This document shows, piece after piece, positions 15,855 to 22,690 of a stretch of DNA of 29,068 nucleotides (position 1 is its first letter; every line of letters begins with the position of its first letter). Both the position numbers and the translations under genes were made by a program. The notes under the pieces were generated by a model. That model saw nothing but the letters and a program-made list of their open reading frames with translations, had not been told where the DNA came from and made no database searches. Source of the DNA: a virus. Where the stretch lies: the IMG/VR virus record IMGVR_UViG_3300032334_001104, positions 1 through 29,068 of that record. The stretch is one strand, 5' to 3'.

Positions 15855-18563
15855 TTAATTTATCTCGTTATATATAAAATCCCTTAATTTCCAATATTGA
15901 TTACAAAAGAAATAATAATTTATTGTCCCATTTTCGTATGGGTTATTCACCTGTGTATGCTCAACAATATTAAACATCTCATCAGTTATAGGATAAAGCA
16001 TTAAATCCATTTCAGTTAATTTAAGTGCATTATACCCATTACTATCCAATACATCTTTAAAAGGTCCAACAGGATAATAAACACTATCATATTTAGTAGC
16101 TTCAAATGTTGGTAAATACATATTACCAATTATTAAAGGAAACAAACTACCTGTGGGTGTATTATAAAAGTTTATATTAACATTTTCTAAACGCATATTT
16201 TTCCTATTTTTTATCGCATCAGTAAAAAACTGGAAATATACTAAATCACCTTCTTGCAGATAAAATTGTTGATCGAAATAAGCATCCCATTTCACACCCC
16301 AATTAGTATTCCCAGCCAATTTTATATAATACGGGTCAAATTTTTTTATTATAATATTTTGATTATTAGAGTACTTCATTATATAGAAAAAATATTCAAC
16401 ATAATAATCACCTTTTGTATAAGCCTTATCTTTAGTATCAATATCACCTATCATTGTAAATGTCCCTCTTATCCTATAATTACCTTTAGATTTAACTTGA
16501 AATACACTATTTGTATAAACACCAGAACCAGGTGAATAATCAGGATGTGCAAGAGGACCCCATACACCAAAATCAGGATTATTAAAACCAATATTAAAAT
16601 CAACCCCAGGGTTGATTTGAGGGTTTCTTCCAGGACTTAAATTTGTGGTTGAGGGTGTTGTATTACCAATATGTCCATTCGGATAAAGTTCAGTATTTAA
16701 AGCAAGAGGATACCAATTTGTAGGTGGGTTTCCACCTAAATAAGGCACCACAGAATCGTCTAATGGTAACTGCTCACCAGGTAAAGCCAAACCTTTCGTT
16801 GTTAAATTAAGTACTAAAGTAGAATTTTCTATTGATTGTTTTGTACTATATAAATTAGGCATTGGGGCATATCTAGATCTTTTTAATGTATCACTATATG
16901 ATATTGTCCCACCACTCAAACCGTTATTTTCAACATTTAATGCCGAATAATAACCATATTTAGTCCATTGACTAGCTATTGTATATATATTACTCCTTCT
17001 ATTTATATAATCCCAATTTAATTCCGCACCATTTCTATATTTTGTACTAGCATTTTCTTTAGGGTATGGATAATAATTAGTATTGATTGGATTATAATAA
17101 CCATTAGGGAATGGTGAGTTAGGATAATATTGAGCGTTATATTTAATATTAAATCTACTTACAGTCGTTAATCCTGTCGATCCATCATAACCTATTTGCT
17201 CTACGAAATTAGCACTATTATTTAAATTAAATCCAATACTAGATGTTCTAGAATAAGTTTTACTATCATTTAAATTAACACTTACATTATTGTTAATATA
17301 TATCATCAAACAATAAGGTGTTCTTGTGAAAATACCGGTTGGGTTCTTACTAAAATCATCATTTGTTTTATACCAATTACCCTCTTCATCTATATTATAT
17401 CTATCCCACTTACAAGGAATAGCAGCATAGAAAGTTCCATCAGGTGCAACATCAGCAGATACATCAGGATCTTCTGTATCCCAACTGTCGGTTAAAAATA
17501 CAACCTTACCACCCATATTTTGTTTAGATGTCGCCAACGCCATATTATTTGAGGTGTATGTTGGCGTAAACGAATTAAATACATTATAATCAGAATAAAA
17601 CGAACCAATAATATAATTACATGGTTGATACCTATAATCCAATTGATAATCATATCTATTTATACCAATTTCACATATATCATTATCACCAAAAAATGAC
17701 TTTACTTGAACATCGGTTCCTCTACTTATTAAAACACCTGCCGTGTTATTAACATCACTACCATTGTTAGGTACTTGTTTTTGTATTACTGATATAGTAT
17801 CACCAGCTTGATTTCTCAAGTTAGATCCACCACCAAAACTACTTGCCGTTGTTCCAGTCGCTACAGTTACAACCGTCCCACCTTCACCTATCTGCGTTAT
17901 ATTACCAAGCGACATTGATTGTCCGACAGTATTACCTGTAACAGGATCACCACCATTAGCATTTAATGGTGAGGCGTTTACTTGTTGATCTTTTTTAAAA
18001 TTTTTCTTATCTTTTTGTCCTGTAGCTAATTGTTGAACAGGTGTTGTACTCAATGAACCAGCGTCAGTACTATCAAAATTCATTATTAATTTACCTTTAC
18101 CTAATGGAATACCCAATATCACATAATCCCCATTTTGATTAGTTGCGCCAACATATTTAAAATATTTTTTATAAACATATTCTAAAGCTGAATTAGCCAT
18201 TACTTCATCTTCACTTGGAAATCCACCAACAGGATAATGATTTTTATTTACTCTATATTTCGGTAATAAAGGATATTTATTACCCATAATATCATTATAT
18301 ATAGAACTTATAGTAATATCATTTTTATCTGTATCATCTAATGGTAAAATGTATCCGATCTTAACATTTTCCATAGGAAAACTATTACTATCAACAATTC
18401 TACCCATTATTACACCCCAATCACTACATGGGTTAGGATACGCATCTGTACCATAAATGCTTAAAGTTAAAATGTCCAAAACATCAAAATCTTGGTCAAG
18501 ATTAAATTTTAAGTATTGATTTTGCTCAGGAAGTATTTTAGTTTTAATTCTATATTTATTCAT
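15855..18563 (-). CDS. Large tail/baseplate protein with carboxypeptidase-regulatory-like domain
   Basis: 902 residues. Residues about 50-75 (VIMGRIVDSNSFPMENVKIG) and about 135-165 (YVGATNQNGDYVILGIPLGK) are the two halves of a carboxypeptidase-regulatory/CnaB-like beta-sandwich (strand, 'P-x-x-x-V-x-I', then 'T-x-x-x-G-x-Y-x-I-x-x-I-P-x-G'). About 65 residues are inserted between the halves. A Gly/Asn/Thr-rich, probably disordered linker (about 170-285) follows, then a beta-rich body. Near residues 690-790 a jelly-roll-like stretch (FQVKSKGNYRIRGTFTMIG ... YLQEGDLVYFQFF) is seen. It is the first gene of the 15-kb minus-strand tail run, divergent from gp25, with TATTTATA 5 nt before its ATG. 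A structural/adhesive role is inferred. Confidence 0.8.
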   Translation of the reverse strand: MNKYRIKTKILPEQNQYLKFNLDQDFDVLDILTLSIYGTDAYPNPCSDWGVIMGRIVDSNSFPMENVKIGYILPLDDTDKNDITISSIYNDIMGNKYPLLPKYRVNKNHYPVGGFPSEDEVMANSALEYVYKKYFKYVGATNQNGDYVILGIPLGKGKLIMNFDSTDAGSLSTTPVQQLATGQKDKKNFKKDQQVNASPLNANGGDPVTGNTVGQSMSLGNITQIGEGGTVVTVATGTTASSFGGGSNLRNQAGDTISVIQKQVPNNGSDVNNTAGVLISRGTDVQVKSFFGDNDICEIGINRYDYQLDYRYQPCNYIIGSFYSDYNVFNSFTPTYTSNNMALATSKQNMGGKVVFLTDSWDTEDPDVSADVAPDGTFYAAIPCKWDRYNIDEEGNWYKTNDDFSKNPTGIFTRTPYCLMIYINNNVSVNLNDSKTYSRTSSIGFNLNNSANFVEQIGYDGSTGLTTVSRFNIKYNAQYYPNSPFPNGYYNPINTNYYPYPKENASTKYRNGAELNWDYINRRSNIYTIASQWTKYGYYSALNVENNGLSGGTISYSDTLKRSRYAPMPNLYSTKQSIENSTLVLNLTTKGLALPGEQLPLDDSVVPYLGGNPPTNWYPLALNTELYPNGHIGNTTPSTTNLSPGRNPQINPGVDFNIGFNNPDFGVWGPLAHPDYSPGSGVYTNSVFQVKSKGNYRIRGTFTMIGDIDTKDKAYTKGDYYVEYFFYIMKYSNNQNIIIKKFDPYYIKLAGNTNWGVKWDAYFDQQFYLQEGDLVYFQFFTDAIKNRKNMRLENVNINFYNTPTGSLFPLIIGNMYLPTFEATKYDSVYYPVGPFKDVLDSNGYNALKLTEMDLMLYPITDEMFNIVEHTQVNNPYENGTINYYFFCNQYWKLRDFIYNEIN

Positions 18564-18617
18564 TTATATATAAATAAAAGAAAATCAAAAAATCTAAAGA
18601 AAACTATTTATTAAAAT
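18564..18617. promoter_or_regulatory. Divergent intergenic region with TATAAATA box
   Basis: This 54-nt AT-rich gap separates the divergent starts of the 902-aa tail gene (minus) and gp25 (plus), so promoters for both directions should be here or just inside the genes. TATAAATA at 18569-18576, identical to the T4 late-promoter box, lies 41 nt before the gp25 ATG on the plus strand. Read on the minus strand it is TATTTATA, 5 nt before the minus ATG. No TTTG -33 element is placed properly for either gene. A late-type promoter is plausible but unproven in such AT-rich DNA. Confidence 0.4.
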
Positions 18618-18992
18618 ATGGCTACTATTGGTATATTTTTTCCATTCACAGAAAGTGATACTGAGTTTGTTAAGCAAACCATAACAACCAACGATGAAAT
18701 ACGTTCATCATTGACACATTTATTATTAACTAATAAAGGTGAAAGATATTATTTACCTGATTTTGGAACAAATCTTAGAAATTTTATTTTTAATCCAAAT
18801 GATAGTACAACCTATGACGCAATGAGGGAAGATGTTAAAACAGCAGTTTCAAAATATTTCCCACAATTACAAATAACAGATATAATAATAAACACAGATC
18901 CAAATAACGAAAGAATAGCTAATCTTCAAATTAAATATATAAATAACGCTTCAATATTTGGTAAGCAAGATACAATTAATATTACACTATAA
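18618..18992 (+). CDS. gp25: Baseplate wedge protein, T4 gp25-like (GPW/gp25 family)
   Basis: 124 residues, close to the 132 of T4 gp25. The family signature is clear: FPFTESD near the start, SLTHLLLTNKGERYYLPDFG at 31-50 then TNLRNFIF, a helix with YDAMREDVKTAVSKYFP, and a closing strand INTDPNNERIANLQIKY. GPW/gp25 proteins hold the baseplate wedge together next to gp6 and contact the first sheath ring; despite the old 'lysozyme' label no catalytic residues are evident. It is directly followed by the gp6-like gene with a one-base TAATG overlap, the usual 25-6 gene order of contractile tails. The start is the first ATG after the divergent gap. Confidence 0.93.
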   Translation: MATIGIFFPFTESDTEFVKQTITTNDEIRSSLTHLLLTNKGERYYLPDFGTNLRNFIFNPNDSTTYDAMREDVKTAVSKYFPQLQITDIIINTDPNNERIANLQIKYINNASIFGKQDTINITL

Positions 18993-20794
18993 TGGCAGAA
19001 AGAAAAATATCATACGCAGAACGTGAATTCACAGGTTTAAGAAATGAACTTATTGGTTATGTTCAAACATATTACCCTGATTTAATTACCAACTTTGGTG
19101 ATGCTGGTTTATTTTCAGTATTATTAGATATCAACGCAGCGGTTGCAGATAACCTTAACTTCCACATCGATAGAAGTATTCAAGAAACCTATTTACAATT
19201 CGCACAACAAACTAATTCAATCTATAACATAGCAAGAACCTATGGATTGAAAATACCTGGTAATAGACCTTCTGTTGCCGTATGTCAATTTAGTATTAAT
19301 GTACCTGTTGATGGTGATAAAGAAGATGTAAATTATTTAGGTATTCTTAAAGCAGGTGCTAAAATTAGTGGTGGAGGACAAGTATTTGAAACTTTAACAG
19401 ATATTGATTTTTCATCTACAATTAATTCAAATGGATACCCTAATAGATTAAAAATCCCTGTATTTGATCCAAATAATAAAGTTGTATCATATCAAATTAT
19501 TAAAACAGAAATTGTCGTTAATGGTGAAACAAGAACATTTAGACAAATTGTAAATACAAATAACGTAAAACCATTTTTTCAAATCATTCTACCTGAAAGA
19601 AATGTATTGTCAGTTAGTTCAATTGTAGTTCAAGATGGAACAACAAATACCACAATACCTGAAGATTCAGTATTTTACGATGATAATCAAAGATGGTTTG
19701 AAGTAGATGCTCTAGCCCAACAAAGCGTGTATATTGAAGATCCCAATTTACCTGTTGTAGATGGGATTAGACAAGGTAAATGGACTAAAATAAATAAAAA
19801 GTTTATTACTGAATATACACCAGAAAACTTTATGATTATTACTTTTGGTGGTTCTGAAACAGATAATGATGCAATTACACAATTCACATTAAATGAATTT
19901 AATATCGATTATAATGAAATAACAAATAACCCTGTTTTAGGTTTAACACCAAAATCAAATACAACAGTATTTGTTAAATATAGAGTAGGTGGAGGACAAC
20001 AATCAATCCTTAACCCTAATACCTTAACAAGAATTACATCAGCTAATTTTGTTGTTAGTGGTCCTAACCCAACAAATAATACAGCAGTAGCAAATTCATT
20101 AAGAGCTACAAATGTTACTTCTTCATTAGGTGGAGCAAATCAACCAACAATCGAAGAAGCTAGAAATTATATTGGATTTAATTTCTCAGCACAAGAAAGA
20201 TGTGTTACTCTTGAAGATTATGAATCACAAATATTTAAAATGCCTGGTAAGTTTGGAGCACCTTCTAAAGTAAGTGTAACAAAAGCAGGTAATAAAATAA
20301 ATGTGAATATATTAACTACCGATGTTAATGGTAATTTAACAAGTGATATTAACTCAAATATAGCTAATAACATCGCATCATATCTTTCACAGTATAGAAT
20401 GATAAATGATTACGTTGTTGTTCAACCAGCACAAGTAGTGAATATTGGTTTTGTTCTTGATGTTCAATATAATAAACAATACCCACCAACCGATTTATCA
20501 TCAACAATTGTTACAAATATATCTAATATTTTTGATAAGTCTAAACTTGCTTTAGGTGATGATGTTTATTTAGGTACAGTTAAAAATGCTATTATGAATA
20601 CACCAGGTGTGTTAAACTTAACTTCACTTAAAGTATATAATAAAGTGGGTGGTAACTACTCACAAAATACATCAGTTCAAACTGTAAACTCAGATGGTGA
20701 AATACAAATAACAGAAGAGATAATACTTGCAGATGATAATCAAATCTTACAAATATTAAACCCTTCTATTGATATTGTAGTTAGATTGAAATAA
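18992..20794 (+). CDS. gp6: Baseplate wedge protein, T4 gp6-like (baseplate J family)
   Basis: 600 residues. The N-terminus has the gp6/gpJ opening: YAEREFTGLRNELIGYVQTY, then NFGDAGLFSVLLDINAAVAD followed by NLNFHIDRSIQETYL and a helix with IYNIARTYGLKIPG. A mid-protein 'SAQERCVTLEDYESQIFKMP' (about 404-423), equivalent to the 'R-A-VT-EDYE' motif of baseplate J proteins, precedes KVSVTKAGNKINV and a C-terminal dimerisation-like domain (VVVQPAQVVNIGFVLDVQYN). gp6 forms the wedge dimer that builds the iris of the baseplate with gp25 and gp53. It is translationally coupled to gp25. Its TAA (20792-20794) abuts the stop of the convergent NTase gene with no gap and no clear terminator. Confidence 0.93.
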   Translation: MAERKISYAEREFTGLRNELIGYVQTYYPDLITNFGDAGLFSVLLDINAAVADNLNFHIDRSIQETYLQFAQQTNSIYNIARTYGLKIPGNRPSVAVCQFSINVPVDGDKEDVNYLGILKAGAKISGGGQVFETLTDIDFSSTINSNGYPNRLKIPVFDPNNKVVSYQIIKTEIVVNGETRTFRQIVNTNNVKPFFQIILPERNVLSVSSIVVQDGTTNTTIPEDSVFYDDNQRWFEVDALAQQSVYIEDPNLPVVDGIRQGKWTKINKKFITEYTPENFMIITFGGSETDNDAITQFTLNEFNIDYNEITNNPVLGLTPKSNTTVFVKYRVGGGQQSILNPNTLTRITSANFVVSGPNPTNNTAVANSLRATNVTSSLGGANQPTIEEARNYIGFNFSAQERCVTLEDYESQIFKMPGKFGAPSKVSVTKAGNKINVNILTTDVNGNLTSDINSNIANNIASYLSQYRMINDYVVVQPAQVVNIGFVLDVQYNKQYPPTDLSSTIVTNISNIFDKSKLALGDDVYLGTVKNAIMNTPGVLNLTSLKVYNKVGGNYSQNTSVQTVNSDGEIQITEEIILADDNQILQILNPSIDIVVRLK

Positions 20795-21970
20795 TTAATA
20801 CATTGTTAATGTAATATCATCTATTTCCTGTTCAGTTACTTTAGATAATAATTTTAAAGCGTCTCTCTGAGATGATTTACTCAAAGTAAAACCTTTCCTA
20901 GTGTATTTAATTATTCTATCAAGTAAGGATGCCGGTGCTTTTAATGTTGGATTAATACGTATTCTTTTACTATTAGCATCACTAAAAAAATTATTATCAT
21001 ATATTAATTTCTTATTCTTCATATCTACACCACACATTACACAGATAAAATCAAATTGTTTAATAATTTCACCAACACCACCAAACTCATATCTGGTTGG
21101 ACTAATAAACTGATATCTCATATTATCAATAGTGTAAGTTATAGCATTAAAAGTAGTATGTTTGCTATTATTCATACTGAAAAAAGTTCTATTATTACCT
21201 CTTATTTTGTCAATATAAAAAGAATCAAATTCATTAATAGCCCTTTTATAATCATCCTCATTTGAAAACCATATATCAAAATCATTGATTTTTTCTTTTT
21301 TAATAACGGATGTTAATGCACCTCCAGCAATTATAGCATTATTATTTTCCAATATATTAATAATTTCTTCTTTAGTGATATGTGAATAAAGAGTAGATAT
21401 AATCTCTAAATTATAATGATCACTAAATACGTCTTTATCCAAGTTAATTAAATCGAATATGTGTGAATGGTAAGACATATCAGCCCTATCCCATATTGTA
21501 ATACTTTTTTCGGTTGATAACTGAACTATAAACTTATTGAATTGGCTACCATATGGTAATTTTTTAGATAATACTAAGAAAAAGACATCACCCTTTTTAG
21601 TGTATCTTTCCCATTGGTTATTGTCATCCGAAGAAATACACCATTTAGTACCTTTACCATATAACTTCATAGTTTCTTCATTGAATACTCTTTTAACTAT
21701 GAAATCATCATTCTCATATATTGTTTGAGAACCATTCTTTTTAATCATTTCTTCTTTATCTGTCTCAGATTCTAAAGTATCTACATAGTAAACGAAATCC
21801 TCAATTGTTTTAAACTTATAAATATCCCTATACTCAACAGGTATTTTATCATTTAATCTTTTATGTTTATCGCACATATAAATAAATGAAGGGTGTAAAT
21901 CACCACCATCGTAAATAGTTTTTAACCACTTCTTATATTTAGGGTCAATTGTTAATGAAAGTATATCCAT
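20795..21970 (-). CDS. TKWC-motif domain fused to nucleotidyltransferase-fold domain
   Basis: 391 residues, two domains. N-terminal part (about 1-165): a helical region then VKRVFNEETMKLYGKGTKWC (93-111 area), ISS, ERYTKKGDVFFLVLSK and a beta strand with FIVQLS; the GTKWCIS motif occurs in uncharacterised phage proteins, function unknown to me. C-terminal part (about 200-390): IIAGGALTSVI (Gly216-Gly217), then INDFDIWF (Asp230, Asp232), and a later KQFDFICV (Asp307), fitting the GG...D-x-D...D triad of polymerase-beta-type nucleotidyltransferases; a helical tail with PASLLDRIIKYTRKGF resembles poly(A)-polymerase/viral NTase relatives. It may therefore transfer nucleotides to RNA or protein. 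It starts 2 nt after a 55-aa ORF and converges on gp6. Confidence 0.8.
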   Translation of the reverse strand: MDILSLTIDPKYKKWLKTIYDGGDLHPSFIYMCDKHKRLNDKIPVEYRDIYKFKTIEDFVYYVDTLESETDKEEMIKKNGSQTIYENDDFIVKRVFNEETMKLYGKGTKWCISSDDNNQWERYTKKGDVFFLVLSKKLPYGSQFNKFIVQLSTEKSITIWDRADMSYHSHIFDLINLDKDVFSDHYNLEIISTLYSHITKEEIINILENNNAIIAGGALTSVIKKEKINDFDIWFSNEDDYKRAINEFDSFYIDKIRGNNRTFFSMNNSKHTTFNAITYTIDNMRYQFISPTRYEFGGVGEIIKQFDFICVMCGVDMKNKKLIYDNNFFSDANSKRIRINPTLKAPASLLDRIIKYTRKGFTLSKSSQRDALKLLSKVTEQEIDDITLTMY

Positions 21971-21972
21971 AA

Positions 21973-22140
21973 TTATTTTTTATTATTAAAGTATAAAGTA
22001 TCGTTAATATTATATTCGGTAGTACTAATTACCGTATATTTTAATGTGTCATTATAAGCGGTGTATTTATAATACCCATTCCTATATTCTTTGGTTTGTA
22101 TGATAAAAAATAAAACCGAGCTAAATATTAATGTTTTCAT
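21973..22140 (-). CDS. 55-aa peptide with hydrophobic N-terminus
   Basis: An ATG at 22138-22140 opens a 55-codon frame ending in TAA at 21973-21975, 2 nt before the NTase ATG. The product begins MKTLIFSSVLFFIIQ, a Lys plus hydrophobic stretch typical of a short signal peptide or membrane anchor, followed by a Tyr/Asn/Thr-rich polar part (YRNGYYKYTAYNDTLKY, ISTTEYNINDTLYF) that looks like a small extracytoplasmic beta segment. No Cys, so not a lipoprotein. A TTTG-N20-TATTCTTA sequence ends 4 nt before the ATG. Spacing suggests co-transcription with the NTase gene. Family not recognised; whether it is translated is unproven, but codon use and the tight junction support it. Confidence 0.6.
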   Translation of the reverse strand: MKTLIFSSVLFFIIQTKEYRNGYYKYTAYNDTLKYTVISTTEYNINDTLYFNNKK

Positions 22141-22144
22141 ATTT

Positions 22145-22176
22145 TAAGAATAATAAAACATACCCAAAAAAACAAA
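22145..22176 (-). promoter_or_regulatory. Possible Bacteroidota-type promoter for the 55-aa peptide/NTase pair
   Basis: On the minus strand TTTG (22173-22176) is followed by a 20-nt spacer and TATTCTTA (22145-22152), then 4 nt and the ATG. The -33 TTTG and the 20-nt spacing fit the Bacteroidota consensus TTTG-N19/20-TAnnTTTG; the -7 box matches it only partly. If used, the transcript would have almost no leader. Confidence 0.35.
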
Positions 22177-22217
22177 TTTATATTTATTAATCTGAAAATC
22201 AATATTTTAAAAATAAA

Positions 22218-22249
22218 TTTGGTAGTCCCAAATAAAGGTATTATATTTG
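22218..22249 (+). promoter_or_regulatory. Bacteroidota-type promoter of the DUF6011 gene
   Basis: TTTG (22218-22221), a 20-nt spacer and TATATTTG (22242-22249) match the Bacteroides consensus TTTG-N19/20-TAnnTTTG at every defined base. The ATG begins at 22253, only 3 nt beyond the -7 box, so initiation at the usual distance would fall at or near the ATG and give a leaderless or nearly leaderless mRNA. This implies transcription by the host primary sigma factor, as expected for an early gene. Confidence 0.65.
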
Positions 22250-22252
22250 TGT

Positions 22253-22663
22253 ATGATTAACCAATTAGAAAACAACGACATAAAAACCTTCATTTTCGCA
22301 GGAAAAGCTATTTTCACGATAACTAATACCAATACAGGTAATCGTTTTACTTATAGAGTTCGTAAAGCTAAAGATAATGATATTTATTTTGTATCAGTTT
22401 TAACTGGTTCCGACAACACAAGTAGCTATTCATTTATAGGCTATATCAAAAAAGGTTTTTTTAATTCAAGTAAAAAATCAAGAATTAGTAGTGAAGCAAC
22501 ATCATTCAAAGTTTTTAGTTGGTTTATTAATAATATTAATAAAATACCTTCAATTGTTCAAGTCCTTCACGAAGGAAGTTGTGGTAGGTGTGGTAGAAAA
22601 CTCACAACACCCGAATCAATTGAAAGAGGTATTGGACCAGAATGTATTAGATTAATGGAATAA
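22253..22663 (+). CDS. DUF6011-containing protein
   Basis: I start at the ATG at 22253-22255 rather than a TTG two codons upstream, because that TTG lies inside the -7 promoter box. The 136-residue product has a variable beta-rich N-terminal domain (FIFAGKAIFTITNTNTGNRF, IYFVSVLTGSD, YSFIGYIKKGF) and a C-terminal zinc-finger-like end with HEGSCGRCGRKLTTPESIER followed by GIGPECI. His, CGRCGR and the late Cys of GPEC are the probable metal ligands. This HEG-CGRCGR-LT-PESI--G-GP-C signature is DUF6011, found in bacteria, phages and large DNA viruses, function unknown. It stands alone between a promoter and a terminator, on the opposite strand to its neighbours. Confidence 0.85.
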   Translation: MINQLENNDIKTFIFAGKAIFTITNTNTGNRFTYRVRKAKDNDIYFVSVLTGSDNTSSYSFIGYIKKGFFNSSKKSRISSEATSFKVFSWFINNINKIPSIVQVLHEGSCGRCGRKLTTPESIERGIGPECIRLME

Positions 22664-22688
22664 AAAAGGTGGGTTTCCCCACCTTTTT
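22663..22688. terminator. Bidirectional rho-independent terminator
   Basis: An 11-bp perfect stem AAAAAGGTGGG / CCCACCTTTTT with the loop TTTC, flanked by A and T tracts, between the convergent DUF6011 (stop 22661-22663) and RNR (stop 22691-22693) genes. It serves both directions. Its core is the same as that of the terminator at 501-526. Confidence 0.88.
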
Positions 22689-22690
22689 AT

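Noticed and set aside
16254-16535. Plus-strand frames opposite the tail genes (also 4610-4900, 10807-11022, 25869-26120)
   Set aside because: They lie fully antisense to long, well-supported genes and their products are low-complexity shadows with no family features.
6894-18563. Recurrent TAA/TTA- and Asn/Thr-rich stretches as DNA repeats or a diversity-generating template region
   Set aside because: They follow from AT-rich codon use and Thr/Asn/Gly-rich beta proteins; no reverse transcriptase gene or matched template/variable repeat pair was seen.
18618-18992. Lysozyme function for the gp25-like protein
   Set aside because: Old database labels call this family lysozyme-like, but no catalytic residues are evident and its role in contractile tails is structural.
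20799-20813. Hairpin TACATT-GTT-AATGTA at the gp6/NTase junction as a terminator
   Set aside because: The stem is only 6 A/T-rich pairs with a 3-nt loop, has no T-tract on either side, and lies inside the NTase coding end.
22247-22252. TTG start two codons upstream for the DUF6011 gene
   Set aside because: The TTG forms part of the TATATTTG -7 box, and an ATG follows two codons later.
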